Source: UBA5972 sp964567685
GTDB lineage: Bacteria > Pseudomonadota > Alphaproteobacteria > Rhodobacterales > Rhodobacteraceae
Length of the DNA: 64,000 nucleotides
Assembly (NCBI GenBank): GCA_964567685.1
Contig: CAZMNO010000001.1
Span: 1 to 64,000 of the forward strand
Direction: 5' to 3'
This document shows positions 50,138 to 57,036 of the stretch, one piece after another. The notes below the pieces were generated by a model. It was not told where the DNA came from. It ran no database searches and saw only the letters and a program-made list of their open reading frames with translations. Both the position numbers and the translations under genes were made by a program. Positions within the stretch are counted from its first letter, which is position 1, and each line of letters starts with the position of its first letter.

Positions 50138-50974
50138 CTACTCGGCTGCCTCCAGCCGCGCGCTTTCCCAGGCCAGCAGGGCGCGTTTGACTGGCAGGCC
50201 CCAATGATACCCGCCAAGCGCCCCGGATTTTCGCAAGGCCCGGTGGCAGGGGATGAGCCAGCTCACCGGGTTGCGGCCCACTGCGGTTCCAACTGCGCGC
50301 ACCGCTTTTGGATTGCCGATGTTGCGAGCGATTTCTGAATAGGTGGTGACATGGCCCGAGGGAATGCTCAGCAAAGCCTCCCAGACCTTGATCTGAAACG
50401 GTGCGCCGATCAAGTGCAGCCGTGTTTCGCCTTTGTGGCCAAGGGCAGCGTTGACCCAGGTTTGCAAAGCGGTAGGGCGCTCGACGAATGCTGCTTCGGG
50501 CCAGCGCGCTGTCATGTCGATCATCGCGTCCTCGCGGCTGCTTTCAGCGATGAAGGCGATGCCGCAGATGCCGCGATCCGTGCCCATCACCAGCATCTCG
50601 CCAAAGGGGCTGTCAAACCAGCCAAAGCTGATGGTCATACCCTTGCCCCTGGCCGCAAATTCTCCGGGGCTCATGGCTTCCCACCTGAGGAAAAGGTCGT
50701 GCAGACGCGAGGAACCGGAAAGGCCGGTCTCATGCGCCGTGTCCAGAACGGTGAAGTGGTCCCGCAGCATCTCTTTGGCGTGATCGAGCATCAGATATTG
50801 CTGATACCGCTTGGGGGAGACCCCTACCCACTGGCTGAACAGACGCTGGAAATGCGCCGGGCTGAGGCCGGTTGCCTTGGCGACGTCATCAAGGCTGGGC
50901 TGACCGCCGACATGGGCGTCAATATAGGTGAGTGCGCGGGCGATCAGGTCGTAATGATAGGCGTTTTCAGACAT
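50138..50974 (-). CDS. AraC-type HTH fused to O6-alkylguanine-DNA methyltransferase
   Basis: 278 aa. The N-terminal AraC double helix-turn-helix (SLDDVAKATGLSPAHFQRLFSQWVG, then TVLDTAHETGLSGSSRLHDLF) is followed by the Ogt domain: the nucleotide-flipping helix with SGHVTTYSEIARNIGNPKAV and active-site NPVSWLIPCHRALRKSG. It lacks the N-terminal zinc/methylphosphotriester domain of E. coli Ada, so it cannot sense methyl phosphotriesters that way. The order is that of truncated Ada proteins found in many proteobacteria. It repairs O6-methylguanine and may bind DNA. Confidence 0.92.
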   Translation of the reverse strand: MSENAYHYDLIARALTYIDAHVGGQPSLDDVAKATGLSPAHFQRLFSQWVGVSPKRYQQYLMLDHAKEMLRDHFTVLDTAHETGLSGSSRLHDLFLRWEAMSPGEFAARGKGMTISFGWFDSPFGEMLVMGTDRGICGIAFIAESSREDAMIDMTARWPEAAFVERPTALQTWVNAALGHKGETRLHLIGAPFQIKVWEALLSIPSGHVTTYSEIARNIGNPKAVRAVGTAVGRNPVSWLIPCHRALRKSGALGGYHWGLPVKRALLAWESARLEAAE

Positions 50975-51329
50975 CTGCTTTTCCTTTTCACAAGGAAGAT
51001 GGGCGAATGGGCAGGGATTTTCCACCCGAATCCTGCTGAAAACAGACCGAGTGTTTAGCTTTAGCTGGGTGTGGGCTATACGCAATTAACGCTACCGTGC
51101 TGCTCTCTTGGTCGAGGTAGTAAAGATCCCACGCCACTGTCCGCAGTAACTGTCATGGCGGGTATCTGGCCTGAAACCAGCTGCCTGCGCGGAACCAAGG
51201 GCGCAAGCCCGTCGATACGCGGCTCTGTGGTGAAAGAGGGAAAGGTTTCTGGATGAAGCTTCAGGGTACCGGCTTGTCGATGTTAAGATGCGCAGGGATT
51301 GATGATTACAGGTTGAGAGGATTAACCAC
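50975..51329. other. Intergenic region, 355 bp
   Basis: Lies between imuB and the AraC-Ogt gene, both on the minus strand. No gene recognised: dnaE2, expected after imuB in intact cassettes, is not here. The open frames are not homologous to anything I can name. Confidence 0.45.
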
Positions 51330-52982
51330 TCAGGCAAACACCCCCTGACAGAACCAGCCACCGGAGGAAAGGCCACCATGGGCGTAATAAAGCCAGAGCC
51401 GTTCCCCGGTTTTCGTGGTGACCCGCCAGTAATCGCGCAGGCCCGAGCGCCAGTTTGGATCGTCAAGCCACCATTCAGGTGCCAGCCGTTCCGGGCCGGT
51501 GGCGTGGGCCGTGGCAAAGCTGCTGCGGCGCCAGCGGAAGGTTGCGGGCGGGCGGCCTTCATCCTCAGACATCACGATTTCAGGCGGAAACAGGACCAGC
51601 GGGCGGGCATTCGCGGGGCCCTGCCAGTCGATTGCCGGATCGGCCCAGGCGGCGGCCATCACGGTTGCGGTCTTTTCCGGGATATGGCTGTCGGCGGGAT
51701 GCAGGCAGGTGATCGCCTCAAGCCCGATGCGCCCGCCAAGCCGGGTGATCAGGTCTTCCATCGCGGTGCTGCTCTTCTGCCTTTGATTGGCATTGGACAG
51801 GGCTTCGGCATGGCCGGAATGCTGGGTCGGGTGCAAAGGTTCGGTCTGGGCAGCCTCAAGGCGCAGGATGTCGATACCGAAACCGGGGTCAAGTTCGGCC
51901 AGTTTGAGGGTGATAAGCGGGCGGATCTGTTCCGGCGCGCGGCTGGGCCGGGCAAGACCGGCTTCGATCCGCTGGCTGGAATGATCGGCGCGAAAAAGCT
52001 CCAGCCGGATGCGCCGCGCCCCTTTGCCGTGCGATTTGAGCTTTTCGCAAAGCGGCGGCAACAACCGGTCGATCGCCGCCAGAATGTCGGCCTCCAGCCC
52101 GATCGGCTCGGGCAGGGTCAGCCGGGTGGCAAAACCGGTATCCGGGCGGGCCGGTGTAATCGGCTCGGGCTCAACCCCGAGCGCCTGATCGAGCCGCTGG
52201 ACGACATCGCGCCCGAACCGGCGGGCCAGCGAGGCGCGGGGCAGGATGGCAAGATCTTCAATGCGGCGAATGCCAAGCCGGGTGAGGTTGGTGGTGACAA
52301 GGGGTGGCAGGCGCAGTGCGGCAACCGGCAAGGGGCCGATGGCCTGCCGGGTTTTGCCGGGTGCGGCGATCAGGGGGGCGTTGCTGGTCAGGTTGAGGCG
52401 TGGCGCCGGCCCGCCCCGTGTCCAGTGGCGTTTGGCGGCGCGTGATCTTGTGGCGTGGGCCTCCTGATCGATGGCGTCGCCGGAGCGGTCTGACCGGCCA
52501 GCCTGCCCGGCAAACCGCGCCAGCGCCCAGGCCGCCCCGGCGGTATCGGCGATGCCGGTCTGAACGCTGAGGCCAAGGTTCAGGCATTCCGTGTAAAGGG
52601 TCTCGCTCAGGGCCACCTCGCCCCCGAAAAGATGGGCGCAGCCGGTGATATCCAGCAACAGCGCCGCCGGGGGTTCCTCGGCCACATAAGGGGTGAACTT
52701 GCCCGACCAGCGCCTGAGCCGGGTCAGAAAGGCAGCTTCGGCAGGGGGGTTGGCGGGGCGGGTGAGCAACTCGGGGCAGAAGGCACGCGCATCACGCAGG
52801 GGCTGGTCGGGGCGCAGACCCTCCTGTTCGGCCTCAGGCGACAGGCTGGCCAGCGTCTGGGCGTTGTTTTCAGTGGCAACGATGGCAAAGGGCCCGGTCA
52901 GCGTGCCGCGCTCAAGGCGCAGGATACGTTCCGCTGCAAGGCGGGGAAACCAGAGAGACAGGATACGGCGGCGGTTGTGCAT
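51330..52982 (-). CDS. imuB: ImuB, Y-family polymerase-like protein
   Basis: 550 aa. The N-terminus RRILSLWFPRLAAERILRLE, the block SLSPEAEQEGLRPDQPLRDA and the C-terminus DYWRVTTKTGERLWLYYAHG with GGWFCQGVFA are those of ImuB. It has a degenerate Y-family palm (PAALLLDITGCAHLFGGE) and recruits DnaE2 to stalled forks through the beta clamp. Normally imuA precedes and dnaE2 follows it in one operon; here neither is present. An SOS box lies just before the start. Confidence 0.93.
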   Translation of the reverse strand: MHNRRRILSLWFPRLAAERILRLERGTLTGPFAIVATENNAQTLASLSPEAEQEGLRPDQPLRDARAFCPELLTRPANPPAEAAFLTRLRRWSGKFTPYVAEEPPAALLLDITGCAHLFGGEVALSETLYTECLNLGLSVQTGIADTAGAAWALARFAGQAGRSDRSGDAIDQEAHATRSRAAKRHWTRGGPAPRLNLTSNAPLIAAPGKTRQAIGPLPVAALRLPPLVTTNLTRLGIRRIEDLAILPRASLARRFGRDVVQRLDQALGVEPEPITPARPDTGFATRLTLPEPIGLEADILAAIDRLLPPLCEKLKSHGKGARRIRLELFRADHSSQRIEAGLARPSRAPEQIRPLITLKLAELDPGFGIDILRLEAAQTEPLHPTQHSGHAEALSNANQRQKSSTAMEDLITRLGGRIGLEAITCLHPADSHIPEKTATVMAAAWADPAIDWQGPANARPLVLFPPEIVMSEDEGRPPATFRWRRSSFATAHATGPERLAPEWWLDDPNWRSGLRDYWRVTTKTGERLWLYYAHGGLSSGGWFCQGVFA

Positions 52983-52995
52983 GGCGAAATGATAT

Positions 52996-53010
52996 GTTCA
53001 TGATTTGTTC
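52996..53010. promoter_or_regulatory. LexA (SOS) box
   Basis: GTTC-ATGATTT-GTTC, the direct-repeat GTTC-N7-GTTC operator of alphaproteobacterial LexA, 14 bp before imuB. imuB is SOS-induced in relatives. Confidence 0.8.
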
Positions 53011-53194
53011 TCAAATTAGTGCCTAGAGTGAAAGGAGTCGAGTCACTGCCAGCAAAAAGTGGGAGGGGTGCATAGTCGGGCAGGCAAAGAAGTATCAAGC
53101 GGCCAAATCAGATTGGTTGCCTTTATGGTCAACATGCCCGAAGCTCGTGATAGCAGCGATGTTTTTCGTTCTGCGCGGATCAGCGGAGGGGGAA

Positions 53195-53995
53195 ATGGCC
53201 CGGATTGTAAAAAGAATTGCCTGTGCTGTGGTTTTGGCAATTGTCTGGTCGGTGCCGTTGCCAGCCAGCGCCGCACCCGATGAAAACACATGTGCCATCA
53301 GCCGGGGCAGAAGCTGCGATATCGAACAGGCGGTGCGACGCGGTTTGGTCGAAACCGGTCTGCGCCCGGTATTTGCCAAGGGCGTGCGTTGCCGCAAGAT
53401 TGATGAGAAATGGGCGATTTCCTATACCGCCAAACGGGGCAGGCCGGCGCTGCATGGCGGCATCGACATCCCTGCCCCGACCGGCACGCCCATTCTTGCC
53501 GTGGCGGATGGTGAGGTTGTCGCGCTTTTCATCGGCGAGAACAGTTTTCGCGGCAAAGAGGTCGTGATCAGGCACAGCCCCAAGCAGACCGGCTTTCCGT
53601 TCTGGACGTTTTCGCAATACTCGCATTTTGATACGATGCCCAACCTGAGACGCGGACAGCGCGTCAAGCGCGGGCAGGTGCTGGGGCCGACCGGAAACTC
53701 CGGGCGCGGTAAACAGCCGTTTGTACAGTCAAGGAAGCGCCGTCCGGCAATTCACTTTTCCGTAGTCTACAGCAAGACCAAGAGCTTCAAGATATCAAAG
53801 AACAATGTTGTCGTGCCAAAAAATGCTTTCTGGACCGATCCGATCGCATTTTTAAGCGGGGGTGGTTCGCTTGATACCTATGCGTTGCGTGCTTTGCCGC
53901 AGGTGAAAAAAAAGCGGAAAATCGGGGTGATGCTTTCAGGAGGAAAATTCGTACCCGCGTCGGCAAAGATTATTTGGCCCTATGCCTGCAAATGA
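53195..53995 (+). CDS. M23 family metallopeptidase
   Basis: 266 aa secreted peptidase. Signal peptide IACAVVLAIVWSVPLPASAA. The LytM zinc site is HGGIDIPAPTGTPI (first His and Asp) plus the later HFSV, and the YSHFDTMPNLRRGQRVKRGQ block is diagnostic. Cleaves or regulates cleavage of peptidoglycan crosslinks. ATG 53195 is preceded by GGAGGGGGAA; the longer frame begins before the signal peptide. Confidence 0.87.
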   Translation: MARIVKRIACAVVLAIVWSVPLPASAAPDENTCAISRGRSCDIEQAVRRGLVETGLRPVFAKGVRCRKIDEKWAISYTAKRGRPALHGGIDIPAPTGTPILAVADGEVVALFIGENSFRGKEVVIRHSPKQTGFPFWTFSQYSHFDTMPNLRRGQRVKRGQVLGPTGNSGRGKQPFVQSRKRRPAIHFSVVYSKTKSFKISKNNVVVPKNAFWTDPIAFLSGGGSLDTYALRALPQVKKKRKIGVMLSGGKFVPASAKIIWPYACK

Positions 53996-53999
53996 TCGG

Positions 54000-54578
54000 T
54001 TAATCGCAACCGTTATGCTTGCGCCACATATTCGCGTCATGCCCTTCCGGGGTGCTCGAGCAAGGATCGTCAGCGTAACCACGCAAAAGGTTGTATCGAG
54101 TAATCTGTTCCACAGTGAGAATTTCGGGGGTTTTTAGATGAGTAGACAGATGAATAAACCGCAATCGCGCCCTTGAGGCAGCAATCGCGTTGATTCGCTC
54201 ACGCAGAGACACTTCGTTAATCGATTTGTCGCGGAATGCTGTTTCAAGGCCCTTTTCCAGACCAATCAAAATCTCACCCTCAGCAATCGCCATTTCTTTC
54301 ATTACCCTCCAGATTTCGGTGATCTGCTCAATCTGACCCGGTTCAAGGGGTATTTCGTCTGCCAATTCAAGTAAATGTACGGGCCCAGGGACACCATTAA
54401 GTTCTGCAGCCTTTGCAAGACCCCAACCTTTGCCCTGACGCAATTCGCTGATGTCGTCCGGAGACAGGCTTTTAATGTCGCGACTCTCCTGTCCAGCGTA
54501 GCTCGATTTGTGGCTTTCCTTGGAAAAAGCGATGGGTACAAAAATGAGGAAGGAGATAACAACAATGAGTGTGCGCAT
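54000..54578 (-). CDS. CpxP/CnrX-like periplasmic sensor (LTxxQ)
   Basis: 192 aa. Signal peptide MRTLIVVISFLIFVPIAFS. Helical body with LEPGQIEQITEIWRVMKEMA and LTVEQITRYNLLRGY, the LTxxQ motif of metal-stress proteins (CpxP, Spy, CnrX). It may act as a periplasmic chaperone or metal sensor. It is divergent from a Crp-like regulator with an overlapping palindrome between them, so the two are probably controlled together. Confidence 0.72.
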   Translation of the reverse strand: MRTLIVVISFLIFVPIAFSKESHKSSYAGQESRDIKSLSPDDISELRQGKGWGLAKAAELNGVPGPVHLLELADEIPLEPGQIEQITEIWRVMKEMAIAEGEILIGLEKGLETAFRDKSINEVSLRERINAIAASRARLRFIHLSTHLKTPEILTVEQITRYNLLRGYADDPCSSTPEGHDANMWRKHNGCD

Positions 54579-54634
54579 TTGAGAAATTCCGTTCGAATGT
54601 TTCCGATATGCTTGCCATAACTCATCGAAATCGA

Positions 54635-54652
54635 ACATGATCATTATCATGT
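54635..54652. promoter_or_regulatory. Palindromic operator between divergent genes
   Basis: ACATGAT-CATT-ATCATGT, perfect 7-bp arms. It covers the start of the Crp-like gene, so that protein or another regulator may repress both genes here. Confidence 0.55.
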
Positions 54653-55182
54653 CAAAGTTAATTTTTGAACGCTTCGGATCGGCAGTTGATCAGGTGATTC
54701 ACCTGCGATCAGGTGCACATTTGTTTTCCAGAGGAGAGCCTGTCGATTCTGTCTATCTGCTGCGCACCGGCGGTGTCGATCTGGTTCGCTGTCAGGCGGA
54801 TGGCGCGGAATTTGTTTTACACCGGGCCAGCGCTGGGATGGTTCTGGCGGAGGCCTCGCTTTATTCTGAAAGCTATCATTGTGACGGGATCTGCAGTTCC
54901 AAAGTCGAGTTGGGTGTGATCCGGAAATCCAAGGCTCTTGCAATGTTGCGCCAGGACGCCGAGTTGGCCGAGGCCTGGGCCAGTTGGCTGGCGGCATCTT
55001 TGCAGAGGACCAGACAAAGGGCCGAGTTGCTGCGGCGTCAGAAGGTACAGGACCGTTTGGCGGGTTGGCTCGACTGGAACGGAAAGCTGCCACCCAGGGG
55101 CACACGCAGGGTGCTGGCAGCCGAACTGGGTGTTTCACCCGAAGCGCTTTACCGTACAATCAAGCGAATGGGGCTTGAATAG
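54649..55182 (+). CDS. Crp/Fnr-family regulator
   Basis: 177 aa from ATG 54649; an in-frame ATG at 54637 lies inside the palindrome. The cNMP-like barrel reads HLRSGAHLFSRGEPVDSVYL, then a long helix and a short C-terminal HTH (GTRRVLAAELGVSPEALYRTIKRM). The C-terminal domain is short. The Fnr cysteines and the cAMP phosphate-binding RA.. motif are not evident, so the effector is unknown. Divergent from the LTxxQ gene. Confidence 0.72.
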   Translation: MSKLIFERFGSAVDQVIHLRSGAHLFSRGEPVDSVYLLRTGGVDLVRCQADGAEFVLHRASAGMVLAEASLYSESYHCDGICSSKVELGVIRKSKALAMLRQDAELAEAWASWLAASLQRTRQRAELLRRQKVQDRLAGWLDWNGKLPPRGTRRVLAAELGVSPEALYRTIKRMGLE

Positions 55183-55261
55183 TAGCCGCAGAGGCAAGGC
55201 TGGAGCCTGTTTCGGACATTTATGTCGCAAATGGTATTGCTCGCTTCGCGAATCAATGTCA

Positions 55262-55284
55262 TGAAATATTCACGTATAATTTCA
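55262..55284. promoter_or_regulatory. Inverted repeat over the XRE-gene -10 box
   Basis: TGAAAT-N11-ATTTCA spans a TATAAT (55275-55280). It lies 17 bp before the XRE-cupin gene, fitting autorepression. Confidence 0.55.
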
Positions 55285-55300
55285 CGAAACGGTACATCCT

Positions 55301-55873
55301 ATGCTCCGCCAAACCGAAATCAGCAGTCAGAGCCTAGGCGCCGACCTGCGCGCGTTGAGAAAAGCGCGGGGGCTGACGCTGGTGTCGATGGCCAAGGCGC
55401 TTGGCCGGTCAGTTGGCTGGATCAGCCAGGTCGAGCGCGACCTGTCACGCCCGTCGGTGGACGACCTCAGGGCGATTGCTGCGGTCTTCGCCGTGCCCAT
55501 GTCGCTGTTTTTCGGTCAAAGCGACGCGCCGGTACTGGAGCAGGGATATGTCGTGCGCAAGGGCGCGCGGCGCAAGATCGGTTCAGGCGAGGCGGGGTTG
55601 ATCGAGGAGATGCTGTCGCCGGATCTGACAGATGATTTTGAGGTGGTGCATTCGGTATTTCAGCCAGGCGCTCGCCTGCCAAAACCAAATATCCGCCCAA
55701 CGCAGGAGGTTGGGTATCTTGTCAGCGGCAGGCTTGATCTGATGATCGGCGGGCGGGATTTTACCATCAATCCCGGTGATTCTTTCCGCATTCGCGGCGA
55801 GGCCTATGCCTGGGCAAACCCATATGACGAACCGGCCGTGGCGATCTGGGTGATCGCGCCACCTGTATACTGA
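55301..55873 (+). CDS. XRE-family regulator with cupin domain
   Basis: 190 aa. HTH_3 at residues about 10-65 (LRALRKARGLTLVSMAKALG, then VGWISQVERDLSRPSVDDL); the C-terminal cupin with VGYLVSGRLDLMIGGRDFTI and NPGDSFRIRG binds a small ligand. Such regulators often govern amine or polyamine metabolism. It may control the amine cluster that begins at 57 kb, which is inference. Confidence 0.88.
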   Translation: MLRQTEISSQSLGADLRALRKARGLTLVSMAKALGRSVGWISQVERDLSRPSVDDLRAIAAVFAVPMSLFFGQSDAPVLEQGYVVRKGARRKIGSGEAGLIEEMLSPDLTDDFEVVHSVFQPGARLPKPNIRPTQEVGYLVSGRLDLMIGGRDFTINPGDSFRIRGEAYAWANPYDEPAVAIWVIAPPVY

Positions 55874-55883
55874 GGAGGACAGA

Positions 55884-56267
55884 ATGCAAAAAGGATCATG
55901 TGAATGCGGTGCAGTTCAATACGAACTATCGGGCGAGTTGCGGCAGGTCGTTAGCTGCCACTGTTCCCAGTGCCGCAAGACCAGCGGGCATTTCTGGGCT
56001 GCAACCAATGTTCCCAATGATGCGCTGAAGATAACGAAAGATGCGGGATTAAAGTGGTTCCGGTCATCCGATGTAGCGCGGCGCGGCTTTTGCACGGAAT
56101 GCGGTTCAAGCCTGTTTTACCAGTTTGACGGCAAAGGCAACACCGCCATCGGTGCGGGAACGCTTGACGGTGCAACCGGGCTTGAGACCATCAGACACAT
56201 CTTTACAGGCAGCAAGGGCGATTATTACGACATTACGGATGATCTTCCTCAGCACGAAGAATTCTGA
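55884..56267 (+). CDS. GFA family protein
   Basis: 127 aa. Glutathione-dependent formaldehyde-activating-enzyme-like zinc fold: GSCECGAVQYELSG, CHCSQCRKTSGHFW and FCTECGSSLFY carry the cysteine ligands. It follows the XRE gene after 10 nt and overlaps lysE by one base. Its last residues recur as a remnant at 56952. Real substrates of most GFA proteins are unknown. Confidence 0.87.
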   Translation: MQKGSCECGAVQYELSGELRQVVSCHCSQCRKTSGHFWAATNVPNDALKITKDAGLKWFRSSDVARRGFCTECGSSLFYQFDGKGNTAIGAGTLDGATGLETIRHIFTGSKGDYYDITDDLPQHEEF

Positions 56268-56890
56268 TGCTGGAGATTATTGGCGCATATGACCCCGCAA
56301 TCCTGACTGCGTTCATTGCAGCCGGATTGTTGTTGAATATTACCCCCGGCGCAGATTTCGTTTTCATATCGGCCTCTGCAATCAGTGGGGGGGCAAGAAC
56401 CGGCATGGCGGCGGCTCTTGGGGTCAATATCGGGGTTACCATCCATGTGTTGGCGGCTTCGGCAGGCGTGTCGGCGGTGCTGCTGGCCTATCCCTTGGCC
56501 TATGACGCAATCCGGTTTGCAGGGGCGGCATATTTGCTGTTTCTGGCTTATCAGATGTGGCGTAATCCGGCCGACCCGGAAACCGGGAAAGCCGCCCAAT
56601 CGGTCCGTCAAGCGATAAGACGAGGGTTTATCACCAATTTTCTGAACCCCAAAACCGCGTTGTTCATTTTTGCCTTCATTCCTCAGTTTACCGATCCCTC
56701 GATCGGGCCGGTTTGGATGCAGATACTGTTTCTTGGTGCGGTGTTTCAGGTTTTTGGTCTTTTGTTTTCGCTGTCACTGGGGGCAGCGGCTGGCGCATTC
56801 GCAGAAAAGCTGCACAAGCGGGTGCGTGTGTTGCACAGGGTCACATCGGTCCTGTTTGCTGGACTGGCCGCGCGTCTGGTGCTGAACTGA
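56267..56890 (+). CDS. LysE-family exporter
   Basis: 207 aa, about six helices. LLLNITPGADFVFISASAIS is the conserved first loop (NxTPGPxxxxV) and NPKTALFIFAFIPQF the second conserved block. Exports amino acids or related metabolites such as homoserine lactones in some cases. Overlaps the GFA gene by one base. Confidence 0.9.
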   Translation: MLEIIGAYDPAILTAFIAAGLLLNITPGADFVFISASAISGGARTGMAAALGVNIGVTIHVLAASAGVSAVLLAYPLAYDAIRFAGAAYLLFLAYQMWRNPADPETGKAAQSVRQAIRRGFITNFLNPKTALFIFAFIPQFTDPSIGPVWMQILFLGAVFQVFGLLFSLSLGAAAGAFAEKLHKRVRVLHRVTSVLFAGLAARLVLN

Positions 56891-56951
56891 GGGGGGATGA
56901 ACCGGCATTCTGAAAACAGCGCTCAAAGCGCCAACCGATACAATACTCTCA

Positions 56952-57023
56952 ATGCTCATCTTTATGGTCGACAAGGGCGACTATTACGAAATAGCGGTAA
57001 ATCTTCCGCAGAACGAACAGTAA
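56952..57023 (+). pseudogene. Remnant of a second GFA gene, C-terminal end
   Basis: The frame reads MLIFMVDKGDYYEIAVNLPQ and ends NEQ-stop. The GFA gene ends with HIFTGSKGDYYDITDDLPQ. Nucleotides match through CATCTTTA, AAGGGCGA.TATTACGA and ATCTTCC. The rest of a GFA gene is not there. A partial tandem duplication, with lysE now between the two copies. Confidence 0.62.
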
Positions 57024-57036
57024 GGAACGCGAAAAC

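Noticed and set aside
51378..52445. 355-codon plus-strand open frame
   Set aside because: Antisense to imuB, whose homology is unmistakable.
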